Source: Cherax quadricarinatus
Lineage: Eukaryota; Arthropoda; Malacostraca; Decapoda; Parastacidae
Direction of reading: 5' to 3'
DNA: 64,000 bases
Assembly: GCF_038502225.1 (NCBI RefSeq)
Contig: NC_091292.1
Span: 46,685,590 to 46,749,589, forward strand
The notes below the pieces were generated by a model that searched no databases, was not told the origin of the DNA, and was given only the letters and a program-made list of their open reading frames with translations. How positions within the stretch are numbered: position 1 is the first letter of the stretch; every line of letters begins with the position of its first letter. Both the position numbers and the translations under genes were made by a program. Shown here piece after piece: positions 54,698-64,000 of this stretch.

Positions 54698-57600
54698 TTA
54701 TTGTTGTATGTTATACAGCAATATCTTGCGAGTATATTGTTGTATGTTGTACAGCAATATCTTGCAAGTATATTGTTGTATGTTATACAGCAATATCTTG
54801 CGAGTATATTGTTGTATGTTATACAGCAATATCTTGCGAGTATATTGTTGTATGTTATACAGCAATATCTTGCGAGTATATTATTGTATGTTATACATCA
54901 ATATCTTGCGAGTATATTGTTGTATGTTATACAGCAATATCTTGCGAGTATATTGTTGTATGTTATACAGCAATATCTTGCGAGCATATTGTTGTATGTT
55001 ATACAGCAATATCTTGCGAGTATATTGTTGTATGTAATACAGCAATATCTTGCGAGTATATTGTTGTATGTAATACAGCAATATCTTGCGAGTATATTGT
55101 TGTATGTTATACAGCAATACCTTGCGAGTATATTGTTGTATGTTATACAGCTATATCTTGCAAGTATATTGTTGTATGTTATACAGCTATATCTTGCGAG
55201 TATATTGTTGTATGTAATACAGCAATATCTTGCGAGCATATTGTTGTATGTTATACAGCAATATCTTGCGAGTATATTGTTGTATGTAATACAGCAATAT
55301 CTTGCGAGTATATTGTTGTATGTTATACAGCAATATCTTGCGAGTATATTGTTGTATGTTATACAGCAATATCTTGCGAGTATATTGTTGTATGTTATAC
55401 AGCTATATCTTGCAAGTATATTGTTGTATGTTATACAGCTATATCTTGCGAGTATATTGTTGTATGTTATACAGCAATATCTTGCGAGTATATTGTTGTA
55501 TGTTATACAGCAATATCTTGCGAGTATATTGTTGTATGTTATACAGCAATATCTTGCGAGTATATTGTTGTATGTTATACAGCAATATCTTGCGAGTATA
55601 TTGTTGTATGTAATACAGCAATATCTTGCGAGTATATTGTTGTATGTTATACAGCAATATCTTGCGAGTATATTGTTGTATGTAATACAGCAATATCTTG
55701 CGAGTATATTGTTGTATGTTATACAGCAATATCTTGCGAGTATATTGTTGTATGTAATACAGCAATATCTTGCGAGTATATTGTTGTATGTAATACAGCA
55801 ATATCTTGCGAGTATATTGTTGTATGTTATACAGCAATATCTTGCGAGTATATTGTTGTATGTTATACAGCAATATCTTGCGAGTATATTGTTGTATGTA
55901 ATACAGCAATATCTTGCGAGTATATTGTTGTATGTTATACAGCAATATCTTGCGAGTATATTGTTGTATGTAATACAGCAACATCTTGCGAGTATATTGT
56001 TGTATGTAATACAGCAATATCTTGCGAGTATATTGTTGTATGTAATACAGCAATATCTTGCGAGTATATTGTTGTATGTAATACAGCAATATCTTGCGAG
56101 TATATTGTTGTATGTAATACAGCAATATCTTGCGAGTATATTGTTGTATGTAATACAGCAATATCTTGCGAGTATATTGTTGTATGTAATACAGCAATAT
56201 CTTGCGAGTATATTGTTGTATGTTATACAGCAATATCTTGCGAGTATATTGTTGTATGTTATACAGCAATATCTTGCGAGTATATTGTTGTATGTAATAC
56301 AGCAATATCTTGCGAGTATATTGTTGTATGTTATACAGCAATATCTTGCGAGTATATTGTTGTATGTAATACAGCAATATCTTGCGAGTATATTGTTGTA
56401 TGTAATACAGCAATATCTTGCGAGTATATTGTTGTATGTAATACAGCAATATCTTGCGAGTATATTGTTGTATGTAATACAGCAATATCTTGCGAGTATA
56501 TTGTTGTATGTTATACAGCAATATCTTGCGAGTATATTGTTGTATGTAATACAGCAATATCTTGCGAGTATATTGTTGTATGTAATACAGCAATATCTTG
56601 CGAGTATATTGTTGTATGTTATACAGCAATATCTTGCGAGTATATTGTTGTATGTAATACAGCAATATCTTGCGAGTATATTGTTGTATGTAATACAGCA
56701 ATATCTTGCGAGTATATTGTTGTATGTAATACAGCAATATCTTGCGAGTATATTGTTGTATGTAATACAGCAATATCTTGCGAGTATATTGTTGTATGTA
56801 ATACAGCAATATCTTGCGAGTATATTGTTGTATGTAATACAGCAATATCTTGCGAGTATATTGTTGTATGTAATACAGCAATATCTTGCGAGTATATTGT
56901 TGTATGTTATACAGCAATATCTTGCGAGTATATTGTTGTATGTTATACAGCAATATCTTGCGAGTATATTGTTGTATGTAATACAGCAATATCTTGCGAG
57001 TATATTGTTGTATGTAATACAGCAATATCTTGCGAGTATATTGTTGTATGTAATACAGCAATATCTTGCGAGTATATTGTTGTATGTTATACAGCAATAT
57101 CTTGCGAGTATATTGTTGTATGTAATACAGCAATATCTTGCGAGTATATTGTTGTATGTAATACAGCAATATCTTGCGAGTATATTGTTGTATGTAATAC
57201 AGCAATATCTTGCGAGTATATTGTTGTATGTTATACAGCAATATCTTGCGAGTATATTGTTGTATGTAATACAGCAATATCTTGCGAGTATATTGTTGTA
57301 TGTAATACAGCAATATCTTGCGAGTATATTGTTGTATGTAATACAGCAATATCTTGCGAGTATATTGTTGTATGTAATACAGCAATATCTTGCGAGTATA
57401 TTGTTGTATGTAATACAGCAATATCTTGCGAGTATATTGTTGTATGTAATACAGCAATATCTTGCGAGTATATTGTTGTATGTTATACAGCAATATCTTG
57501 CGAGTATATTGTTGTATGTTATACAGCAATATCTTGCGAGTATATTGTTGTATGTTATACAGCAATATCTTGCGAGTATATTGTTGTATGTTATACAGCA

Positions 57601-58373
57601 ATATCTTGCGAGTATATTGTTGTATGTAATACAGCAATATCTTGCGAGTATATTGTTGTATGTAATACAGCAATATCTTGCGAGTATATTGTTGTATGTA
57701 ATACAGCAATATCTTGCGAGTATATTGTTGTATGTAATACAGCAATATCTTGCGAGTATATTGTTGTATGTTATACAGCAATATCTTGCGAGTATATTGT
57801 TGTATGTAATACAGCAATATCTTGCGAGTATATTGTTGTATGTTATACAGCAATATCTTGCGAGTATATTGTTGTATGTAATACAGCAATATCTTGCGAG
57901 TATATTGTTGTATGTTATACAGCAATATCTTGCGAGTATATTGTTGTATGTTATACAGCAATATCTTGCGAGTATATTGTTGTATGTAATACAGCAATAT
58001 CTTGCGAGTATATTGTTGTATGTTATACAGCAATATCTTGCGAGTATATTGTTGTATGTTATACAGCAATATCTTGCGAGTATATTGTTGTATGTAATAC
58101 AGCAATATCTTGCGAGTATATTGTTGTATGTTATACAGCAATATCTTGCGAGTATATTGTTGTATGTAATACAGCAATATCTTGCGAGTATATTGTTGTA
58201 TGTTATACAGCAATATCTTGCGAGTATATTGTTGTATGTTATACAGCAATATCTTGCGAGTATATTGTTGTATGTAATACAGCAATATCTTGCGAGTATA
58301 TTGTTGTATGTTATACAGCAATATCTTGCGAGTATATTGTTGTATGTTATACAGCAATATCTTGCGAGTATAT
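54698..58373 (+). repeat. 36-bp minisatellite, about 102 units, each a 12-bp hairpin
   Basis: Each unit is arm ATATTGTTGTAT, loop GTT or GTA, arm ATACAGCAATAT, spacer CTTGCGAGT. The arms pair over 12 positions (11 Watson-Crick, one G-T). The main variation is the third loop base (T or A); rarer changes (GCTATAT, GCAAGT, GAGCAT) cluster in the first 20 units. Because 36 is a multiple of 3, long frames stay open on both strands; they are not genes. Confidence 0.97.
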
Positions 58374-58499
58374 GGGTGTAATCCTTTTGTGTCAGTTAAT
58401 TTGTGTCGGGTTTATTTGGTCAGTGTTCGAACCTTCAGGACTGAGATCCATACTGATACCTTTTTATTTTTTATTTTTATGTTACGCTGTATTGGTTTT

Positions 58500-58518
58500 A
58501 AATAAAATATAAAAAAAA
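58500..58518 (+). terminator. poly(A) signal and oligo-A end of LINE T1
   Basis: AAATAAAATATAAAAAAAA directly before the right target duplication. Confidence 0.75.
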
Positions 58519-58531
58519 GAAACCAGTGTTG
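58519..58531 (+). repeat. target-site duplication, right copy
   Basis: GAAACCAGTGTTG, identical to 49364-49376. Confidence 0.88.
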
Positions 58532-58600
58532 GACAGCGGTGGAGCATTGTGTACCTAGTTCCAAGGTTCCAAGGTTTGAGTCTCCTTCGGCCTGAGATTA
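58526..58600 (+). repeat. tRNA-like sequence at the insertion target
   Basis: A-box-like GACAGCGGTGGAGC (58532-58545) and B-box-like GGTTTGAGTCTCC (58573-58585) at tRNA-like spacing. Probably a tRNA-derived SINE head; too diverged for a tRNA gene. Confidence 0.35.
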
Positions 58601-58939
58601 GTGTTTGTGAATATCTCGCCTGTACTGGGAATTGTGAACATACATATATATTTATATACATGGATTGAGAAATACACTTTTCATTGAATATATCATTATG
58701 AAATGAATATCGCACCTTGAAGCACCGAGTTACTTACATAAATATATGTTTAATAAACGCAAGTATGACAAATACGTTAGCAAAATCAACACCAACTGTA
58801 ATCGAGGAAGAAGATGACTCTGTATTTACCAAGTGGACTCCCAAGGCTGTTACAGGAGTGCATATCATCATGGAAAATAGGATATAACATTGGTGTTAAA
58901 AATTAGATTCAAGTAAAAATAGATTTATGTGTTTACGGT

Positions 58940-58943
<4 letters not shown>
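58601..58943. other. spacer without recognisable gene
   Basis: Unremarkable AT-rich sequence between LINE T1 and the CA array. Confidence 0.5.

Positions 58944-59026
<83 letters not shown>
58944..59026. repeat. (CA)n microsatellite
   Basis: Pure CA run preceding the truncated 5' end of B7. Confidence 0.97.
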
Positions 59027-59028
<2 letters not shown>

Positions 59029-60701
59029 AGATTTAAGGAAGTTTTTACAGTAAAGACAGGAAGGGCTCCGGGAAGACAACACAGAAGGGAACATCAAGAG
59101 GGAATATACCAACAAGTGTTGGATGACATACGAACAACCGAGGAGGAAGTGCAGAAGGTGCTAAGTGACCTTGATACCTCAAAGGCGATGGGACCAGACA
59201 ACATCTCCCAGTGCGTCCTTAGAGAAGGAGCAGAGATGCTGTGCGTGCCCCTAACCACAATCTTCAACACATCCCTTCAAACTGGGCAACTACCTGAGAA
59301 ATGGAAGACAGCAAATGTAGTCCCCATATTTAAGAAAGGAAATAGAAACGAGGCACTAAACTACAAACCTGTGTCTCTGACATGTATAGTATGCAAAGTC
59401 ATGGAGAAGATTATCAGAAGGAGAGTGGTGGAACACCTGGAACGGAACAAGATTATAAATGAAAACCAGCATGGATTCAAGGCAAATCCTGTGTCACAAA
59501 CCTTCTGGAGTTTTATGACAAGGTAACAGAAGTAAGACACGAGAGAGAGGGGTGGGTTGATTGCATTTTCCTGGACTGCAGGAAGGCCTTTGACACAGTT
59601 CCTCACAAGAGATTAGTGCAGAAGCTGGAGGATCAGACGCATATAACAGGGAGGGCACTGCAATGGATCAGGGAATACCTGACAGGGAGGCAACAACGAG
59701 TCATGGTAGGTGAAGAGGTATCACAGTGGGCGCCTGTGACGAGCGGGGTTCCACAGGGGTCAGTTCTAGGACCAGTGCTATTTTTGATATATGCGAACGA
59801 CATGATGGAAGGAATAGACTCTGAATTGTCCCTATTCGCAGATGATGTGAAGCTGATGAGAAGAATTAAATCGGATGAGGATGAGGCAGGATTGCAAAGA
59901 GACCTGGACAGGCTGGACACGTGGTCCAGAAACTGGCTTCTCGAATTCAACTCTGCCAAATGCAAAGTCACGAAGATTGGGGAGGGGCAAAGAAGACCGC
60001 AGACAGAGTATAGGCTAGGTGGACAAAGACTACAGACCTCACTCATCGAAAACGATCTTGGGGTGACCATAACACCGAGCACGTCACCGGAGGCACACAT
60101 CAACCAAATAACTGCTGCAGCATACGGGCGCCTGGCAAACCTGAGAATAGCGGTCCAATACCTTAATAAGGAATCGTTCAAGACACTGTACACTGTGTAT
60201 GTTAGGCGCATACTGGAATATGCAGCACCAGTCTGGAACCAACACCTGGTCAAGCACATCAAGAAGTTAGAGAAAGTACAAAGGTTTGCAACAAGGCTAG
60301 TTCCAGAGCTCAGGGGAATGTCGTACGAGGAATTGTTGAGGGAAATCGGAATGACGACACTGGAGGACAGAAGGGTCAGGGGAGACATGATAACGACATA
60401 CAAGATACAAGGTGGACAAAGACAGGATGTTCCAGGGAGGGGACACAGAAACAAGGGGTCACAATTGGAAGTTGAAGACTCAGACGAGTCACAGGGACGT
60501 TAGGAAGCATTTCTTCAGTCATAGAGTCGTCAGGAAGTGGAATAGTCTAGCAAGTGAAGTAGTGGAGGCAGGAACCATACATAGTTTTAAGAAGAGGTAT
60601 GACAAAGCTCAGGAAGCAGAGAGGGAGAGGACCTAGTAGCGATCAGTGAAAAGGCGGGGCCAGGAGCTGAGTCTCGACCCCTGCAACCACAATTAGGTGA
60701 G

Positions 60702-60702
<1 letters not shown>
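59027..60702 (+). mobile_element. family-B LINE copy B7
   Basis: 5' truncated in the linker (GDLRKFLQ-type start), ends GACCCCTGCAACCACAATTA then GTGAGTAC and a CA run. Best-preserved RT of family B in this window. Confidence 0.86.
59116..60636 (+). pseudogene. family-B LINE reverse transcriptase (B7)
   Basis: Frame 59116-59526: TTEEEVQKVLSDLDTSKAMG, NIIP-like KTANVVPIFKKGNRNEALN, KVMEKIIRRRVVEHLERN. A one-base deletion near 59485 (FKANPVS in place of the GKSCVTN motif) shifts into the frame with motif A CIFLDCRKAFDTVPHKRL, motif B SGVPQGSVLGPVLFLIY and motif C LFADDVKLMRRI, then RRILEYAAPVWNQHLVKH and LTTLEDRR-type C-terminus (to 60503). A further frame (60412-60636) carries the last residues. 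Catalytic Asp residues are intact. Confidence 0.84.
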
Positions 60703-60893
<191 letters not shown>

Positions 60894-60937
60894 CTGAGTT
60901 GGCAAGAAGGGCTCACTAGAGTATAGCAAGTTACTGG

Positions 60938-61643
60938 TTATGGGCGACTTCAACTAGAGGGAGATTGATTGGGAAAACCTGGAGTCACGTGGGGGTCTCG
61001 AAACATGGAGAGCCAAGATGATGGATGTGGTACTGGCAAACCTCATGCACAAACATGTTAGAGACACTACCAGAGAGAGAGAGGGAAAGATGATCCAGCA
61101 AAACTGGACCTTGTCTTCACATATGAAAGGCCCCTTGGAGCTAGTGACCACGTAGTTATAAGCTTTGAATACATCGTGGAGCTGAAAGTGGAGGGGGTAA
61201 CAGGAGTAGAAAGGGAAAAGCCAAACTATAAAAAGGGGGACTACAGAGGAATGAGGACCTTCCTGTGGGAGGTTCAGTGGGAACAGGAGTTGGAAGGAAA
61301 GTCAGCAAACGAAATGATGGACTTCGTAACAACAAAATGCAAGGAGGCAGATGAAAGGTTTGTTCCCAAGGGAAACGAAAATAATGGGAAGACCAAAATG
61401 AGCCCCTGGTTTACCAGAAGGTGTAAGGAGGCAAAAACTAAGTGCTCTAGAGAATGGAAAAAGTACAGAAGGCAAAAGACTCAGGAAAATAAAGAGATTA
61501 GTCGACGAGCCAGAAACGAGTATGCACAGATATGGAGGGAGGCGCAGCGGCAGTATGAAAACGACATAGCATCGAAAGTCAAGTCTGACCCGACACTGCT
61601 TTACAGCCCATCAGGAGGAAGCCAACAGTCAAGGACCATGTAA
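60938..61643 (+). pseudogene. family-B LINE endonuclease end and linker (B8)
   Basis: GDFN-type segment (TTACTGGTTATGGGCGACTT), then LGASDHVVISFEYIVELK across a frame break, and the open linker 61176-61643 (MSPWFTRRCKEAKTKCSREW, NEYAQIWREAQRQYENDIAS). Confidence 0.72.
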
Positions 61644-61708
61644 TCAGGCTGAGGAAAGAAGATGGGGAGCTCACGAGAAATGACAAAGAAGTATGTGAGG
61701 AGCTCAAC

Positions 61709-63345
61709 ATGAGATTTCAAGAAGTATTTACAGTGGAGGCTGAAGGGACACTAGGAAGACAAAACAGTGGGGTACACCAACAAGGTATATACCAACAAGT
61801 GTTGGATGAATTATACACAACTGATGAGGAGGTGGAGAAGCTCCTAAGTGGCCTAGATACCTCGAAGGCGGTGGGACCGGACATCTCTCCATGGGTTCTT
61901 AGAGAGGGAGCAGAGACACTATGTGTGCCACTAACCAAAATCTTCAACACTACCCTTGAAACTGGGCAACTACATGAGGTATGGAAGACGGTAAATGTAG
62001 TCCCTATCTTTGAGAAAGGAGACAGAAATGAAGCACTAAACTATAGACCAGTGTCACTGACATGTACAGTATGCAAAGTCATGGAGAAGATTATCAAGAG
62101 GAGAGTGGTGGAGCACCTGGAGCGGAACAAGTTTATGAACGACAGCCAGCACGGATTCATGGAAGGCAAATCCTGAGTCACAAATCTACTAGAGTTTTAT
62201 GACAAGATAACTGAAATAAGAAATGAAAGGGAGGGGTTGGTTCATTGCATTTTCTTGGACTGTATGAAGGCCTTCGACAAAGTTCCTCGCAAAAGATTAG
62301 TGCAGAAGCTAGAGGATCAGGCACATATAACAGGAAGGGCACTGCAATGGATCAGAGAATACCTAACAGGCAGGCAACAGCGAGTCATGGTCCGTGATGA
62401 GGTATCACAGTGGGCGACTGTGACGAGCGGGGCCCCAAAAGGGTCACTCCTGGGACGAGTGATATTCTTGGAATATGTGAACGACATGACAGAAGGGATA
62501 GACTCAGAAGTGTCCCTGTTTGCAGATAATGTGAACTTAATGAGGAGAATTAAATCAGATGCAGACCAGACAGGTCTACAAAGAGACCTGGACAGGCTGG
62601 GTGCCTGGTCAAGCAACTGGCTACTAGAGTTTAACTCCGCCAAATGCAAAATCATGAAGATTGGAGAAAGGCAAAGAAGACCGCAGATAGAGTATAGGCT
62701 AGGAGGCCAAACACTGCAAACCTCGCTCAAGGAGAAGATCTAGGAGAGAGTATAGTACCGAGTACATCGCCAGAAGCACACATTAACCAGATAACTGCTG
62801 CGGAATATGGGCGCCTGGCAAACCTGAGAATAACATTCCGGTACCTCAGTAAGGAATCGTTCCAGACATTATACACTGTGCACGTCAGGCCCATACTGGA
62901 GTACGCAACACCATTTCGGAACCCACACCTGGTCAAACACGTCAGGAAATTGGAGAAAGTGGAAAGGTTTGCAACAAGGCTGGATCCAGAGCTAAGGGGA
63001 ATGTCCTATGAAGAAAGGTTAAGGGAAATCGGTCTGATGACACTGGAGGACAGGAGGGTTAGGAGGGACATGATAACGACATACAAAATACTGCGTGAAA
63101 TAGATAAGGTGGACAGAGACAGGATGTTCCAGAAATGGGACACAGAAACAAGGGGTCACAACTGGAAGCTGAAGACTCAGATGAGTCTTGAGATGTTAGG
63201 AAGCATTTCTTCAGTCACAGAGTTGTTAGGAAGTGGAATAGTTTGGCAAGCGATGTTGTGCAGGCAGGAACCATACATAGTTTTCAGACGAGGTATGATA
63301 AAGCTCATAGAACAGGGAGAGAGAAGACCCAGTAGCAACCAGTGA
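61709..63345 (+). pseudogene. family-B LINE reverse transcriptase (B8)
   Basis: DTSKAVGPDISPWVLREGA, KTVNVVPIFEKGDRNEALNY, stop TGA at 62174-62176 after EGKS, then CIFLDCMKAFDKVPRKRL (motif A), SGAPKGSLLGRVIF (motif B altered from SGVPQGS), LFADNVNLMRRI (ADD is ADN), and a C-terminal frame 62878-63345 (HVRPILEYATPFRNPHLVKH). Inactive. Confidence 0.82.
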
Positions 63346-63410
63346 AGAGGCGGGGCCAGGAGCTGAGTCTCGACCCCTGCAACCACAATTAGGTGAGTAC
63401 AACTAGGTGT

Positions 63411-63427
63411 GTACACACACACACACA
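63411..63427. repeat. short (CA)n between B8 and B9
   Basis: GTACACACACACACACAGG joins the two copies. Confidence 0.9.
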
Positions 63428-63718
63428 GGATGTTCCAGAGATGGGATACAAGAACAAAGGGTCACAATTGGAAGCTGAAGACTCAGATGAGTCAAAGGGA
63501 TGTTAGGAAGTATTTCTTCAGTTATAGAGTAGTTAGGAAGTGGAATAGTCTGGCAAGCGATGTAGTGGAGGCAGGAACTATACACAGTTTTAAGACGAGG
63601 TATGATAAAGCTCATGGAGCAGGGAGAGAGAGGACCCAGTAGCGGTCAGTGAAGAGGCGGGGCCAGGAGCTGAGTCTCGACCCCTGCAACCACAATTAGG
63701 TGAGTACAATTAGGTGAG
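63428..63718 (+). mobile_element. family-B LINE 3' end only (B9)
   Basis: Starts MFQRWDTRTKGHNWKLKTQM (63409 frame) and ends in the shared tail and two GTGAGTAC repeats. A near repeat of the last 290 bp of B8. Confidence 0.85.
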
Positions 63719-63722
63719 TACA

Positions 63723-63753
<31 letters not shown>
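63719..63753. repeat. short (CA)n
   Basis: CTCACACACA run after B9. Confidence 0.93.
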
Positions 63754-63756
<3 letters not shown>

Positions 63757-64000
63757 TTCTTTCTTGGGGCCCATGGTCACTTATTTTTCAGGTGAAATCA
63801 CTATAAAAAGGCTGTAATAATATGAAATGTTCCGATTGTATGCTTGAATGTTACCGCGGAGGCTGGCTTGTAAACAATGCCACTGGCAGAACAAGTGAGG
63901 CTGGCTCACGCCGCATGGACGTGTCTCGGACGAATCGTGTTGAGCGAATTTTTTAGCACTATGCAAGGCAAAATTTTAGCGATAAAATGTATCGCTATGC
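63754..64000. other. unassigned sequence at the window edge
   Basis: No gene seen. AGCGATA and TATCGCT form a 7-bp hairpin at about 63979-63997. Confidence 0.4.

Larger units (their letters stand above)
49377..58518 (+). mobile_element. Tx1/L1-like LINE T1, 9142 bp, full length with 3' minisatellite
   Basis: Bounded by the 13-bp duplication. Order: 111-bp 5' UTR, ORF1 (RRM-like plus zinc knuckle), ORF2 (EN, RT, C-terminal zinc finger), AT-rich 3' UTR, about 3.7 kb of 36-bp tandem hairpins, 138 bp of unique sequence, AATAAA and an oligo-A end. The L1/Tx1 assignment is from the ORF1 layout and the RT/EN motifs; the exact clade needs a tree. Confidence 0.82.

Noticed and set aside
54698..58373. 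CRISPR array
   Set aside because: Units are contiguous with no variable spacers, in a eukaryotic LINE, without cas genes.
54701..58381. 1226-codon plus-strand and 972-codon minus-strand open frames with a 12-residue repeat
   Set aside because: They come from a 36-bp tandem repeat whose length is a multiple of three; several frames on both strands stay open at once, with no start context or domain.

Overview
The window is eukaryotic nuclear DNA, most likely from a decapod crustacean (crayfish or shrimp type). That assignment is an inference. It rests on long TA and CA microsatellites, CR1-like, RTE-like, Tx1-like, Penelope-like and BEL/Pao retroelements packed together, and an arthropod-style alpha-2-macroglobulin gene. 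There is no bacterial or organellar gene organisation.

The only host gene I can support is on the minus strand. Four short exons with canonical splice sites (23955-23768, 23008-22770, 12917-12801 and 618-461) join in phase and encode the N-terminal MG1-MG3 region of an alpha-2-macroglobulin/thioester protein. Its two long introns (about 9.9 and 12.2 kb) are filled with transposable elements. The signal-peptide exon would lie to the right of 23955 but was not found, and the C-terminal exons lie to the left of the window.

Layout. 1-460: intron with a Penelope-terminus-like scrap. 2.2-2.7 kb: acidic transposase-like remnant. 3.5-10.4 kb: broken BEL/Pao element on the minus strand, carrying two CR1 insertions. 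13-18.8 kb: two Penelope-like copies, four copies of a 388-bp TA-targeting MITE-like unit, and several hundred-base TA arrays. 18.8-22.6 kb: degenerate LINE followed by a Ty3/gypsy remnant. 24-33.2 kb: chain of CR1-like 'family B' LINEs linked by CA arrays, with a multimeric tRNA-related SINE insertion. 33.2-49 kb: RTE-like LINEs (R1-R4), one of them split by two CR1 insertions, including a nearly full-length CR1 with an SGNH-esterase ORF1. 49.4-58.5 kb: a 9.1-kb Tx1/L1-like LINE bounded by a perfect 13-bp target-site duplication. Its 3' UTR contains about 102 tandem copies of a 36-bp hairpin-forming repeat. 59-63.8 kb: another family-B LINE chain.

Most coding sequence here belongs to mobile elements, and nearly every copy is broken. 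The strongest unusual signals are three. First, the hairpin minisatellite inside the Tx1-like LINE. Second, hammerhead-ribozyme-like folds in several Penelope-type termini with different helix sequences. Third, a clear sorting of microsatellites by element family: TA with Penelope, RTE and MITE copies, CA with family-B LINEs.
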